Shown piece by piece: positions 38,601-54,047 of a stretch of DNA of 64,000 bases. Below the pieces are notes generated by a model. The model ran no database searches and was not told the DNA's origin. It saw only the letters and a list, made by a program, of their open reading frames with translations. The position numbers were made by a program, and so were the translations under genes. Every line of letters begins with the position of its first letter. The first letter of the stretch is position 1. Source of the DNA: Ascarosepion bandense (Eukaryota; Mollusca; Cephalopoda; Sepiida; Sepiidae); assembly GCA_037127315.1 (NCBI GenBank), contig JBBBDQ010000403.1, forward strand, positions 62,001 through 126,000, in the 5' to 3' direction.

Positions 38601-41600
38601 CTGACTAAATCTATATTATATTATTTTCTTTCTTCATTTGGAAAATAAAAAAAAAAACAATGTATTCTTCATTGTTAATTAGAAATGAAATGGATTTCTC
38701 TTGTTTGCAACTCTGAAGATAAACTCTTTATTATTAATATTATAATATTATTTTATTTTCTCTTTTTTTTTTCTTTTTAAGACCTGATTACTCCTTCATC
38801 ATGGCGTGAAGGTCAAGAAATTATTCGTCGTGTGTTGGGGCCTCCCCCAAAGACCTCCACTGCAAAACCAAAGTCGTTTGTTAGCAATCCAGAAGAAATT
38901 AATCTTGAAGAGAACAAACTCACAATTGGTGCTCGCCAAATGCTTCAAGATTTACAACTTAATAAAGACTTAGGTAAGTTCTAAATTGGACAAATATTTT
39001 CTTTCTTGGGAGAATGCTTAATTTGTTAATGTTTTTAATCTATGGAAACTTTTTTTTTCTTGATTGTTCAGATATGAATGAAGAAATTGTAATATCTTGA
39101 GAGGCTAATAAGAAATTATTTGGCTTGTTTAATATTATAAATGTTCATCTAAGTGAAAGAAGGGGGAAGAAATATTTTCTTAGAAATTAAAGGAAAAATA
39201 ACTGCATCTGAGAAGAAACCTGAAATCTTGCACTCTGGCTAATCCTATTCAAAATAGTTGCTGACAGTGAAAAACTTGAGTATTTCATCACTTAAAAATC
39301 AAATACATTTTTAATATTATTTTGAATATGTACTTAATTGTAATTTTTTTTTGCTCTGATTCTGCCAATTATCTTCCTTAGTTTTAAGCATTAATCAACT
39401 GATTATAAATAGAGAATGACTTTGTAAAGGTGTTAACATTTGAAATTGGTTAGAGTTAGTAATTATTTATTTCTGTTCTATTTGGTCTTCATTTTCAACT
39501 TGCGAACATGTCAGATGGAAGCTTGTTGTAGCAAGTATGTGGAATCAGATGAGATTGATATCCCCCACTACAAATGTTGGCTAATGTGTGATAGGAAGGA
39601 TGCAAGTGTATCAGAATTTTACTACATATTCTGTAGAATGAGAATGCTTTCTTTTCTTTGGTTTTATTTGGGTTGCCCTTTCTACATCTATTTTGATATA
39701 AGCAACTTGAAATAAAGTGTCAATTACATAAGTGAAAAGTGTTAGCTGATATTATTTCTTACAAATAACAAGTCTAGATTGTTATTTTATACAATGTGAA
39801 TATGGTGTAATTAAAAAAAAGTATATGAGCATTGTTGTAAAATCTGTACTACCCAAGAGGTGTGAGTCTCATAATGGCTTGTTTGCTAGATTGATTTTGA
39901 TAATGTCGCAGAAGGAATTTATTATTATTATTTCATACTAATTTCTTTAGCTTTTTTGGATTATGATGGTTGCAATGTAAACATTGGAAATTTGATTCAT
40001 GGGGTTGTACAAGACAATTTTTCTTGCTAGTGTCTATCTTGCAACAATATTTGATGCATGGACAAATGGTAGTTTTATAAAGGTGCCTCATTTTTTCTGG
40101 TGCTTTTGCTTTGTATCAAGAGGTTATTGACAGAATACGAAGAATCTGCTGTGTCATCAGTCCTAATCTGGCATTTCGGCTTCAGTCACTTTCCTACTGC
40201 CATAAAGTAGCTTCCCCATGCCTTTTCTATAGATATTTTCGTGGCAATTGTTCTGATAAGCTTTCTTCTTTGGTATCTCAACTTCATGAATTTTAGCATA
40301 GTACTAGATTAGCAGCACTGTCTCATCATTTTACTGTTGAAATGGCTACATGTAACTGTAAGTTCTATGCTAACAGTTTCTTCTCTCACACTTTTTGCTT
40401 GTGGAATTCCCTCCTGGCTTTTTGCTTTCCCGTCATCTATGATTTTCAGAAATTTAAACACTAGATTCATTGTCACCTTGAATCTTGTTCTTTTATTGTC
40501 CCCTCCTTAACATTTTTTCAGTTTCTTTCACTCTCAGCAACCCTATGGCTTTATTACTTTGCTTGGAAGTGAAATGATTAAAAAAACAAAAAAAGCAACC
40601 AACATGAAGATATTAGTCTAAATATATATAATGGTTTGAAATTCTAACTAATACCACCTGAAGAAGGGCACAGCATACAATGGCTGAAATGTCATGAATA
40701 TGGCAATAAAGATGAAGACCAGTCTGAACAATGTCTATAGTGTGTGTGTGTATATGTGTGTGTGTATATGTGTATGTGTTTTAATTATTTTCTGATTGGC
40801 ACAATATGTGCCTTCTGACTGATGTTCAGATATAGTTGGTACAGGTTTGGCAGATATTTGTTGAAATTTGGTTTGATTCTTTATTCTGCTGAAAATTAGA
40901 AAAAGGAAAATAAATTTCATATAAACTTCAAAAAGATATTTTCTAGAAGAAAATTGTCAGTAGAATGAAAGGTTGCTTTGAATTGTAAGCTTTTCTCATT
41001 GGCATTACAGGATTTTTATTAATGGATGGAAATTTTAATCTTGGTTTAATTTATGATGAATTCTCTAAGCAATCTTGTGAATCTCCTGTCTTCTTCTCTA
41101 CCCTCAAGTCAATAAATTCAGATTTCTCTCCTTTTCTCTAGAATATACTTTAATTTTCAGTCTTTTCTTTTCATTTACTTTGAAAGATTTAGCAGATTTT
41201 GTATAGCTAAACTCTGATTGTACTTTAGATTAAATTATATCATATATATGGTGAATGGACTCTCTTGCTGATTTCTATGTGAGGATCCAACAGTTCAGTT
41301 CAGAGCTGGCTCCCACATAAAGGATTCTAGTGTTGAAGACTGATGTAGAAATAGCCACACTTTTCAGAAGAACTGACAGCAGGAAAATGGTACATAGTGG
41401 ACTATAAAGTCTATGAAAAGGCCTCTTATTCGAATTCAGAATATTTCTCTTTTCACCCAAGGGAGCCAAGTCTACCCAGCTAAACTGATAGCTGGAAGTT
41501 GGGTTTTACCTTTTCCAAAGACCTTAGTACAAAGAGAGCAAAGCAGAACTGACTCCAATTTGAACTCTGCACTCAATGATTTCACTTTTTAGGCCAATAA

Positions 41601-44006
41601 CTGTTTCACTGTCTAAACATCTTTTTGTTTATTGTGTGCATGTGTGTTCTTTATTCTTAAGGTAAAAATATGTACATTGCTTATATTGACAGTGTAACAT
41701 AAGTTGCTTTTATTCATCTGTGACTGCTGTGCCAATGGATAACTAGGTCCATGGATAATCAATAGATGAGTCATGTAAATATAACAATAAGTTTTGTTAA
41801 ATTGTTAGAACTTTTGACTAAATATGTTGGCCTCTTGCAGGCTCTGAATTTGTAAGTCATTTTTCTATATTAAGCCAGTTTAATAACAGAAAATGATTGA
41901 TTTTCATTTTTTTTCATATTATTTTATCTTCAAAAAAACATACACAGCTTTATACACATGCAAATAATTGAATTTTTGTTTTGTTAACTAAACTGCATTA
42001 TGTTGTGTCTAATCTAAAATTTTATGTTATGTTTTTCATATTTTACCTTCTGAATTGATTACTTGCAATTTGCAGAGGCAAATAATGTTGCAACAAGTTT
42101 AGCTGAAGAAATAGACAAGGTCACTCCAGAACCCAAACTTGACTCTAAGTCGTTGGTGAAACCATTTCCTCATGCAGTAAAAAGAAAGCCAACAAAAGTA
42201 GCAGGTAAATGTTTTGATCTTGTTGTTTTTTTTTTTCATCTTGTTTTTTTTTTTCTCTTCCAAGTCATAAATAATATTTTAATGCTTTGCTAGTTTTTAA
42301 TCTTTATACCATGAGACAATGACAGTTCATCTTTTGTTTTATGAATTTGAATGGGAATTTCATAACGTTAACAGTTGTTTTCAGTTCAAAGCAAATCCAA
42401 AGAGAAGCCATGTGAGCATGCAATCAAGATTCAACTGGGGCCCAGTTTGTTTCTGGGAGACAGGCTTAAATAAGTCAGTCTTTTTCAAAAGAAATCTTTA
42501 TACTTTTTTACCCTAATGTTCATTTATTTTTTTATTTTTATTTATTTATTTATTTATTTTGCACTTGTAGTATTTTCATTTTGTTGTTAAAAAAAAAAAC
42601 TCAATGTGAACTTGACAAAATGTTATGAAGAATTGACAAATCACTAAGAATTTTATCACTAAGTTAATTGAATATTATTCTATATGATATTGTTCTTCAT
42701 AACAATGAGCATATTAATACTTTTCATGCTGCTCAATTAATGAGAAATGTGATTTAAGAATATTATCAGAGAAAGTTAATGTCCACAATTTATTGAATTT
42801 AATTATCTTTTTTTTAACAACTGTAAAGTTGTTGGTTACTGGAAAATATTCATGAGATCAACTGAAATTATTACATATTTAAAATTGTCATATTTTATAC
42901 ATGAAGAGAATTTTGTGTATAGATCTTATTTTACAAAAATGCTTCTATATTTCTTTAAATGTCTTTTACAATTACACATTTTTAAAATGACTATGATCTA
43001 CAAGGATTTTTCTATGGGCAGTTGAGTATGAGTGTTTAAATGCTTCCTTATCAAACTAAGATCACTCAAGTGGCTAGTGAGGTGCCTATTTAAAAAGCTT
43101 GTTGGGTGGTTAATATAGTTGATTATAATTTTGATCTTTAGTTTGGATTTCATAGGTATATTGCTATTTGTAATTATGAGTTTTTAAATTTCTCTAGTAT
43201 ATAGTAAGTTTTATATATTTGCTACAGTCTGCCAGTGAATTCTCTTGCTTTATGATGTATTATTTTTTTTTTTAATTTCACCCCAAGCAAGGCATTAAAG
43301 TAATTAAGATGCAAGAAGTTACTGAGTATAAGAGAATGAGAAAAAGAAAACCTTATTAAAGAGAGAGAACAATAAAAGAACAGGACTTAAGACAGAAGAT
43401 AATGATTAACATTGCATTTAAATTTTTGAAATTCAAAGTTGACTGGAAAGCAAGAAACTAGTAGTTCCTCAAGTGAGAAGTGTGAGAGAAGAAACTGTTT
43501 GCATAGAACTTACCGTTTCAACTCATTATTCCAACTGGGAAATATAAGACCTTTCAACCAATTTAGTAATTTGTAAAGTCTAGGTACCGAGGAGGAGGAA
43601 AGCTCATCAGAACAATTACCATAAAAGCATTTATAGAAAAGGCACACGGAAGCTATGTTATGGCAGTGGGTAAGTGGCTAAAGCCAAGATACCAAGTCAG
43701 GACCAAAATCATTGCAGATTATTCTTTGAACTTTGTCAGGGATTTCTAAATTCATAATCAAAGCACCAAACCTGATGTGACAGTAATATTTAATGCATTG
43801 ATGAATTGTAGTTTTATAAATGTTTTTAAAAGATTCATTTTGTTTGTAATTTTTATGCATTTGGTTGCAGTAAAGGACATTTATTTGTTGTGCATTTAAT
43901 TTCTGCAGGAATAATCTTTGATCTATAATGAAGTTGGGGAAATTGTTAACTAATGTTTCTTTTATATGCTTAAGTTTACTGAAAAATATTTTCTGGCCAG
44001 GGGAGG

Positions 44007-44040
<34 letters not shown>

Positions 44041-47000
44041 AATCCTCATTAAAAAAAATGTAGGAAAAATTGAATAAGAACATAATAAATTTCTCCTTGT
44101 CCATTGCATTTAATGAAACGTATCTACAGCAATTTTACATAGTTTTACTCTGACAAACAAAACTTAATCTTGTCACTATCACTGTACTATGGAATTGCTT
44201 TAGAGTTATTGTAACCAACTGCAATTTAGTTCTTTTTGATCTCTTGCCTGGCATAGATGTTTCTTATATTATCCTGAAGTAATTTATATTTTAGAACCTG
44301 ATAAACAAGCCAAAGTGCGTCATTATAATTCAGAAGAGGTCAGGAAGTTTATAGCCAAGAAAAAAGACGAGCGCTCACGAAAAGCTAAAGAAGACAAAAT
44401 AGCGATGATAAACCGATGTGCGAAGCGTCAAGAAATGTTGCAGGAAGTTTATCGTAAACAGAGAGAAGCAACAGCAGTGCAGCGGAGAGATGGCAGCAGT
44501 TCCAGGTGTAAAGCCAGCAATGATTGTACAAAATCTGACTTCAAAGATAGAGTAAGTAATTTCTGCTTGTAAAAGACGGAAATGTTTTTTTTTTTTTCTC
44601 CTTGTGAAAATCGGTTGAGTTTCATATTTCTTGAAGTGGGAACACTCTTCTCATATTTATTTTATGTCTTGTCCATAATATTAATATGACTGTTTTCAAA
44701 TCCTACTCAACTTTCTGGTTATTAGAAATATGAGTGTTCTCTCCAGTGAAGATGACATCTGTGCATAAGGTACTGAAAGGAAAGATTTTGATCTGACCCA
44801 CTTCCCAAAATGACCAAACATCAGAATTCATGTATCTTTCTTGGTTAGCCTGAAAACTTTTTAGTACTCTCCTTGTACATTCTATATTCTATGATTTTTA
44901 GATTTAAGAAGTATGTTTTAAGATAAACCTTTTTAAAACAGAAACTATGATCTGGAATTGGAACAAAAGCTGTGATGGTGCATACACTGAATCCATCATA
45001 AAAATTCAGAATGTGGAATTAACACTTCAAATAGCTTGGTGTTTGAATTAGTTATAACAACTTTAGTATAGGAGATATGTAAATTAAATATAGACTAGCA
45101 TATCTAAAGAGATCTCAATTATACAAGGTCATATCAAAAAGTATCAGGAAGGTTGTTATGGCAACAGAGCTAAAGTATGCCCTGTTATGCTACTTGGCAC
45201 AGTCTGACCTTGAATTCTAAGTTATAACATTCTCTCTCACTTCCAGTGTTTATAGGAGTACTATAAAGATTTTTCGAGTACAGTTAAGGTCCACAAAGTC
45301 AAAGATAAGGACAAACTTGAAGAAGAGAAGCAACACAACTGTATTAATTGATGAGTTTAATGTATAGAAAAGGGTGTATGCAGAATAGGTAAAAAGAAGG
45401 CTTGCAAATATAATTTATAATTGCAGACTTAGTTGTTAGGAGAGTGTGAAAGAAACAAATGGGCTTCACTGCCTTTGAATTCCATTAACGTTGTAAGGGA
45501 TGACTTTAAATAACATGTTGTGACTACAACTGTCAGTAGCAAAAGAGGAAGATTTCAGAATCAAGTTTACTGCATGGCCCCCAATAAGAGCTCTTGATTG
45601 GATAGCAGTTAGCCAACTGGAGTCCTGAATTAGTCAGGGTTTCAAGTTCAAAGTTGATTTTTGAATAGTAAACACAGTACATAGAAGATTATCCCTTTTA
45701 AATTCTTATAGTACTTGGAAGGAAAGTATTTAGAGAGTGGTTGTCTCATGACACCACAGAGGTTCCACCAATGTTCATGGCTTGTGCAGCAGTTTTTGGC
45801 TAAGAAAAACATTCCTCAGTTCTGCAACCACCATATTCCTCAGATCTTGTAACTTTTTTTCTCTTTAAAAATGAAATCCTACTTGAAGGGAATAAGGTTT
45901 TAAAATGTCAAGGAAATCCCAGAGAATGAAATTAGACAGCTGCTCACTATCCTCAAAAAGGAGTTCCAGGAATGCTTCCATCAATGAAAACTACTTTTCA
46001 TTGTTTGGCTTCAGAAGGGGACTACTTCAAAGAAGATTAAATGTTGAATTGATATGTGTTGTAGTTTTTTGTTTTCTGTTTTTTTTTTTGTTTTGTTTTA
46101 AGCGCCAGTCCTGATACTTTTTAACCAGACCTTGTAACTAGTCCTGTTTCTCGCTATTGAGTTCAGTTCAACAATCTCTGAAGGTTCCCAGTTTGACAGA
46201 CACCTGAAGAAGTTAAGAGGATTAGCTGACAAAAAAAATTGTGATAGTAACAACAAGGATGAGGACATTAGTCTGACTGCAGATAATGTAAATCATAACT
46301 CTTCATCCCAGAAATTCAGACAGAAATACAAAATTGAATTCAATTATCCATCTTTTAATACATGTCATGGATTTTAGACAATAGATAACAGATATCTACA
46401 GATAAATTGAAACCAATGACAAAAACAACAGAATTGATTTCTAAAAGAAAGAAGCATAAACAAGTCTGCTTAAAAATAATTAAGTGTGAGTTTAAAAATA
46501 AAGTCCATTACTGTTTACACTTAATATTAACATTTTATCTCTTATGTGTAAACAACCAAGAAACTAAATTATATCAAAATTTTCAGTGTGATGCATTGGT
46601 GAGATTAGCCATTTCCTTATAACATTTGGCATTCATTGTGTTATTGTTCATTGAAATTTATAATCTTTTTGTCTTAAAACCATTTTTATGGAAAATAGAT
46701 TTATATTACCCACTGTCAAGCACTGATGGAAGTTTCCTTTCAGGCCTTTTGTTTAAAGTTATGTGGAAAGTTAACAACTTGATTATGTCATTTTTTTCTC
46801 TTCAACTTACATGTGCCATTTATTTTAGTTGTTGCTGTTGAAAATTTTCAGGTGATGTTGTTTCTGTTATTTGATACAGTTCATTCTTTGTGATTCTTTA
46901 GTGCCAGTCCACAAGGTTCAAAGAAATATAGCTCTTGCTAATACCTTCAAGCGTCATTTGCCTGAAACCACTTTCAACCATTGATCATAGAAAGCAGTTG

Positions 47001-49551
47001 TAGATTATTTAGACATTTCTGAATGAGTTTGGCTCCATGCATGGCAGCATCCAAATGAAAGTTTTGAACTGATGATGCCATTAAAAAACTTGACTTGAGT
47101 TCTTAGTCCAATATTTTAGTTTTTTAGCCTTTTGATGTGCTCGACAAAACTACTTTTGTCCAATACCACAAAATGCTACAAAACTATCCCTAGATTGAGT
47201 AAAGTGTTCAGTTTGAAATTTTTTGAAGGCCAAACTATTTAACAGATATCTAAAGCAGGCAAAGGGGACGCAATGGCTAAAGATATTAGTCCAACTGCAA
47301 ATAATGTAAATAATTTTTTTGTTAGCTCTGTTACTCTAGATTTTTTTTCTACTTTAACTGAAAAGATAACTTTGATTGCCTTAATGTTTGCGTTTGTATT
47401 CATAACATTTTAATGTTAGTCATGGTGTTTATTCTCTACTGATTAATGTAAATTGACCTTTTTATATTATGAATTTTGATGTTGGCAGATTTTGTATTTA
47501 TAAATTATCAATTATTCATTTTCAGCCTGCGTTTGATGTTGATTTTTCTGGTGGTGGAAGTAGTGACTTGCATCTCAGCTTTAGTGATGCCAGTTCATCA
47601 TTGACTGCAAATTCTAATGATAGTTCCACATCTCGGGTAACATCTCATACTGAAAGGTAAACTTTATTATTTTCAGTTCTAACTTGCAGATGATCTGTAT
47701 CTGGTGATATTTAATTGAAAATAGTGACGAAACCCAATATTGTGCAGACCATGTCCTTTTCCTTTGTGCCACTACAATATGTAGTAATTGCCTTGTTTCA
47801 GAGATTTGCATATGATGTAAAATAGCACTAGTGAAGGGGTAATTAATATAGTTCAGTGGATTTAAACATCTTGGTAGCCATTTTATACATGTCATGTCAT
47901 CATATTATAATCTATAATATTTTGTTATTGTTTTAAAATATACTATTAAAATAGCTAGCATTATGATCCCAAGTTGTCATCTAATTGTTGAGGTAGTTAC
48001 CACTTACAGGCTGGGAAATAGCTTTATTTGAAAGTCACAAGCAAGTAATTTATATGGATGTGCTAAAAAATTCTTAGTCTGACCTGTTCCTCAAAATTTA
48101 ACCAAATAAATAAGTAGTTTTTTTTTCTTTAATCCTTTTAGTGCAGTGAATAATGGCTCAGAATGAGAAAGCGAAGAACCTAGTTCGAATTCCAGTCAAA
48201 TTTGTTGCATTCACTTACATGCAAATACCCTTGGGAAAGGTATTAGTCTGTCATTTCTCCCTCCAGCTATGGGTTAAACAGTAGGACAGATTGGGTTCTA
48301 TAGCCATGGTCGGCAACCAGTCTACTGCAGAAAGTAATGGCAACCTACTGCAGGAAAATCGTCTACTCAGTCAGTCATAGCTCTTTTAAGACATAATCAT
48401 CCAAGTGTGTATCACGTATGACACATAACTGACTGAGTTGAGCCAAGAATATTTCAGCAATCTCTCATAGTTATAGTGATTTACTAAGCATAGCTTAGAT
48501 GTGTCACAAGATCAAATGTGTGAAGCACCCAGTGAAGATCAAACTCAAGCTTGTTAACCATTACACCATGTCAAAGTGCCTATCTCCCTCTCATACTTAT
48601 AAAAGCCCTCAATTGCTTATTTATAAGCCTCACAATTGCCCAGATTGAAATGACTAACAAAACTGTTATTTTTAAAAATTTGATCTTTTGAAGATCAATA
48701 TGCAAATTAGTTATTAAGCCAGAATTGTTAATGTGAGCAAGGTATGATATATGCAGGTAGTTACAAATGATAAAATTGCATTTATTTCATCTCACTTTTA
48801 TGTCATATTTGTGTAGTCAACTTTATACATGTAATTAATTTCCAGGATTTTGAGAGAACACATGTAAACATTTGTGCTTTATGTACCACTTAAGCACTTT
48901 CTTAAATTTTTGAAAATTTTTAAGGGGAAGGGAGAACAATAGACACTAACTGTGTTATTGGCCCTAAGAACATGCCGATTTAAAAAATTTTTTTTTTTTT
49001 AATGTACTGTGATTGAACAGTTCAAAGGTGAACTGCCCCCTTTGAAGGGGAAGGGAGAACTGTGATGGGACCTTAGCAGCAGCTGGAAGCAAGACCGCTT
49101 AGAAACAAGAAGTTCGTTTCTCTCTCCCTGCTGAAAAGGCAGGCAGCGTTTGCCCATAAGTAAAGGATGCATAGGTAACAAAGTTGCTGAAAGCAAGTTT
49201 CCCCTTCAGAGAAAGTTTGAAAAGAAGTCCCCTCAAAGAAACCCCAGAAAAGAAAGCTTGAAAAGAAGTCCATAAGTGGAGTTTGGAGCTAAGGCTATTT
49301 GAGAAAAAGGCGGAGCAAACATGTGCATTTTATAAAAGTGTTTTACTGTGTGTTTACTAAATTTTCACCTTCTGTGGCTGTAAAAGAAAGGCGTAATTTC
49401 CAGGCGGACGGGAAGAAAATAAGAGAAGAAAGAAGGGAGTTTGGTCACCAAGAAGAAAACTTTGTCTACACAAGAGAGAAAAGAAAAAGAATGAAACCTT
49501 TGAACCTTGAAAAGACTGAAAGTATACTGTAGAGCTAAGGCTCTTCCTCCC

Positions 49552-49588
<37 letters not shown>

Positions 49589-52500
49589 CACTGACACAGC
49601 AGGTGGGCACAATTCTTTTGTTTGTTTTTTGTGCACTGTAATTTTTAAGTTTTTTTTTTCTGATATATGTTTTACATTGTGTTAGAGAATAAGTTATCCT
49701 ATTCTCAGCAAAAAGGGACAAATTGTTTGCAAGCACCCTTGTTTAGCTGGCTAGAAATAAATATTTTTTCTTTGTAATTGAATTTGACTTGCATTTTTTT
49801 CCTTTCTTTTTCATTATTACTTCGGGCATTAGTGAAAATACTATTGCAGCAGGTTTTATTTTCTTTCAGAAAACATTTTCAAAAAATTATATATTCTGCA
49901 CAATTTCAGTGTTCCCAGAATGAACTTATCAAATGGGTTTAGTATTTTTATTGGAAAGAATAAAAATGCTAAAACATTCTCGGCAAACATAAGTACTTAT
50001 AGTATTTTTTTTTATAAAATGAAATTTATAAAACTCGACCACATTTATTGTGTGTTCAAAATAAATCTGGTATTTTTAATTTAATCACTTGGGTCAAGGA
50101 AGTATTAGATTTTGAGATTTTATTAGAATTTTCTATTTTTCTATTTGATATTATTTAATTTTATTCAGCATTTAAAGCCATTTAAATTTAAAAAATTTTT
50201 TTTTTTTATTAGTTTTCCAGCAGTGCTGCCAGTGAAATATTCTTCATTTAATGGAAGAGTTCCTGCTACTCGCACATATCCCCGTCCTATTGACCAGAGC
50301 CTTGAGCAGAATTTCTCTGCCTGGCAAACCAATCATCCAGCTGTTGCTGTTTCTTCTGTAGATCTTTTACCCTCTTTTCCAAAGTCTGATCATGGTAAGA
50401 TACACAATTTTGCAGGTTTTGTTGAAATTTTAAATAATAGTTTGCTTTGGAGGATATTAAAGTTTTTTGCTAAAATGATTGTTAATCAAACTCAAATTAT
50501 ATCTGAATATTATTTATTTTTTTATTTATTTATTTTTTGTTGTAATCATTTCACCCCAAGCAAGGCAGAACTGCCACTGGTACACGGGGTTACATAAGGT
50601 GAGTAATGAGAAAGAGGAACAAGTTATGGGAGTGTCAGAGAATGGGTAAGAGAAGGATGTGAACATTGGTGTGAAGAGGGCTGCATGAGAATAGTGGAAA
50701 GGGAGAAGAACATGATACAATGGTTGTCAGGGAAAGGATGCGAGTCAGAGATAAGAGATGGCAATTGACTTTGCATTTAAATTTTTGGAGATTGTAGCTG
50801 TCAGGGAAACAAGTATACAGAAGGGAATTCCACAGGCAGGAAATGTGAGCAAAGAAGCTGCTAGAGTAGAAGTTGCGGTTACAGTTGATTGGTTTCACTG
50901 TAAAAGGGTGGGACCTAGCTGCTAGTCTTGTAGCTTAACTAAATTCATGCAGAGGGAGCACCAGGGAGCTAAGCTCATTGAAGCAGAAGCCATGAAAGTA
51001 TTTGTTGAAGAGACAGAGGGAAGCCACATTACATCAGTGAGGAAGTGACTGGAGTTGAGCTACCACGTCGGGATCAATCACATTGCAGATTCTCAGATTT
51101 TTTCAAAAACCCTGAGATGAATAGCAGGCACACCCGACTAGATGTGACAGCTGTATTCAGTGGATGGGCCGATGGTAGATTTATATATATGCAAGAAGGA
51201 TTCAGACTAAAAAAAACTTCCTAGCCCTGCACAGGGAACCAACCTTCCTAGCAGCAGATTTAGCTATGGATTCAATGTAGTCATTCCAGGTCAGCTAATA
51301 GTTAGGCTATGGAGGGGCAGTGTTTTGCTTTCAAGGAAACTAGCCTGATCCATTCTGATGAGGGTGGGGTAGAAGCGTTTGCTTATGGTGGTTAAAAGAT
51401 AGCAGCTTCATTTTGGAAGCATTAAAATTTATGAACCACTTACCCTAGTCCACCACAGATTGGAGGTCTTTTTCAAGATCAGCAGCGAAGTTTGCTTAGT
51501 CAGTCTTGGCAGATTTCTTATCAAGGTGGGAGTAAATGGTTGTGTCATCAGCATAGATGCCTACTTGGGATCTGATTACGTCAGGGAGATTGTTGATGAA
51601 GTTCAGAAAAAATGTAGGAACTAGAACAGAGACTTGAGGCACACCTGCGTTCATATGATAGTATCTGAAAGTATGCCCATTCAATACTACCTTAATTACG
51701 CGATTCGCAAGAAAAGACTGGATTAGGTCAAACAATTGTCCAGTAGCCCTGGAGCTTGCATAGAAGATCTGCATGCCAGACTCTGTTAAATACTTTGGAG
51801 ATATCTAGTGCAACAGCTCAAGCGTCACCATTCTTATTGAGAGCCTGGTATAAATACTCTGTGATGGCTGTTAACATATCAGCAGTAGACCTGGTGAAGT
51901 GAAAACCATACTGTTTATCGGAGGAGATGTTAAACTACTTCACCAATGATAATAGCCTTGAGCAAAAACATTGGTAGGAGGCTGATAGGGCGATAATTAG
52001 AGGGGTCTGAGGGTTCTCTAGCATTCTTAAATACAGGAATCATAGAGAACGACTTCCAGCAGGCAGGGAAGCAAGAAGCAGAGAGGCAGTAGTTGTAGAG
52101 TTTGAAGAAGACACAGGAGAGTTCAGGGGCACATTTCTTCAGGACAGTGATTGGAATTCTGTCACCTCTGCTTGCCTTATGGGAGTCAAGCTTTGAGATT
52201 ATGTTAGAGACTAATGAGGGAGTAATGTGAACGTCACTCAGTTGAGCCTCAGTTCTAGGTGTAAAGTTGGGTGCAGATACCCCCAGATGAATCAAATGTC
52301 AAGTTAGTGGAGAATCTGGGATCAAAGCACCAGTAAGATCTGTGAGAGTTTTCCAGCCACTTGGTGTGGTGGGCATTGAAATCTCCAAACACAAATATAT
52401 GGGCGAATAAATGAGAGGAAATGACCTTATCTATTTTTTTTAGAGATGCTGTCCTGTATGGAACAGTTAGGAGAGGAAGGGGAGTGGTGGAGAAAGAAAA

Positions 52501-54003
52501 GATAGCTAACCGAGCTTAGTAGAGGGAGATAGACACATGTAGGAATGATTTGGAGATTCAACAGAAATCACCCTAGCTAGAGGGAGATGTTCATTGACAT
52601 TGTCAATTCCATGCATATGGACATTTCTTCCTAAAGAGGGGTTAGGTAACTAGGGATATAGAAATCAGAGGAAGGAATAGAGGGATCAAGGTTAGTTTCA
52701 CAGAGATCTAAGATGGTGGGTGTGTTTACTTTGTTGAAGGATTCAACACTGTAAAAGTTGGTACAGGTACCACAGATGTTTGAAAAAGAGGTGTTAATAG
52801 GTTTAGGTGATTTTTGTTTAGCTAGTTTAGTTTTAATTCTTACTTTGTGTGATGTCATAATTAGGGATATTTTAAGTAAGGAGAGGCCTCTCAAGATGCT
52901 ATACAAGAGTTTGGGCTCCTAACTACCAGTTGGAAGCAGCAACCAGGAAACAGCCAGTACCCTCAGAATAAAGAGATGTCACTACCATCCACACACATTG
53001 CAAAAAGCTTACAACAGCAATACTATTAAGACCTGAGGAGAGGAAAGAAACTGGGAACCCCTTCCTAAACAGGAAACAAGGGATGAGCCTCTACTCCTGT
53101 TCAAAAGAGAGAGGAGTGTGAACCTGGTAGGGTTTATCTACTCCAATTAAAAATAAAAATTCCCTAAATTTTAACTTAGTCATGAGATCCCTTAGTAAAC
53201 ACTACAAAAGAATTTTAACATACCTTTCTTTAGAAATTTAAACAAAAAAAGCCCTTGCAGTCCAGACACCTAAAAGAGCTAACTGAAATCTTAACTGGCA
53301 TAAGTATATTTTAAAATTTATCCAACGCTATATGCAAAAAATTATAGAAAGAATAAATAAATACATATATAAAGTTTCAAAATTAAAAGCTCAGACAAAG
53401 GGTCAGTCAAGCTTACCAGAGACGAAATCTGTTGCTATCAGAATATTAACCAAGTTGAGTGAAACTTTAAGTTCATCATAGGGAATTCCATTTCACTTTT
53501 TATTCAGTTGTTATTAATTCAGTTAGCCTCTAGCTTTGTTGAGTGTAGAGAGAGGGGGAGAGAGAAAGGATGGGTGTCAGAAAGCTGAAAACACCATTAA
53601 CAGGAATTCAAGTTCCTACAGCTTCAAAGGGAAATTAAAATTTATTTATCTTTTTCAATACTTCAGCTCATTCTTTTTGGGGTTTCTGTTTCTACAAAAT
53701 TTTAGTTGATCCATTCTATGGTCTTTTTTGGATGTATTATGTAGAACATTTATACTAATAAAACCAGAGAACCAACTCCTCATCACGTAGAGAGTAGACC
53801 TGGAGAAGGTCACAGAATGGATCAGCTGAAATGTGAGAACAACAGAAACTCACCCCCAAAAATAAATGTTCAGTTATACCAAAATCTTGAATGATAATGA
53901 CCCTCCTCATCAAAATTATAGCTTCTTTCTGAATACCTTGATAAGGTTTTATGGCTTTGATGCTGAAAAAATAAATAAAATTTTGGCTTCTACAGTATCT
54001 TAA

Positions 54004-54047
<44 letters not shown>

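Noticed and set aside
40735..40920. Open frame with repeated Thr-His-Ile
   Set aside because: Microsatellite translation; the DNA is a TG/TATG repeat next to a foldback arm.
45124..46134. A recent duplication of the mariner at 54581
   Set aside because: The terminal repeats differ in sequence (CAAGGTC... against TTAGGACC...), so these are two different mariner families.
51496..52295. Reverse transcriptase frames as an active element
   Set aside because: Frames are broken by stops and deletions, part of the endonuclease is missing, and the motifs are altered.
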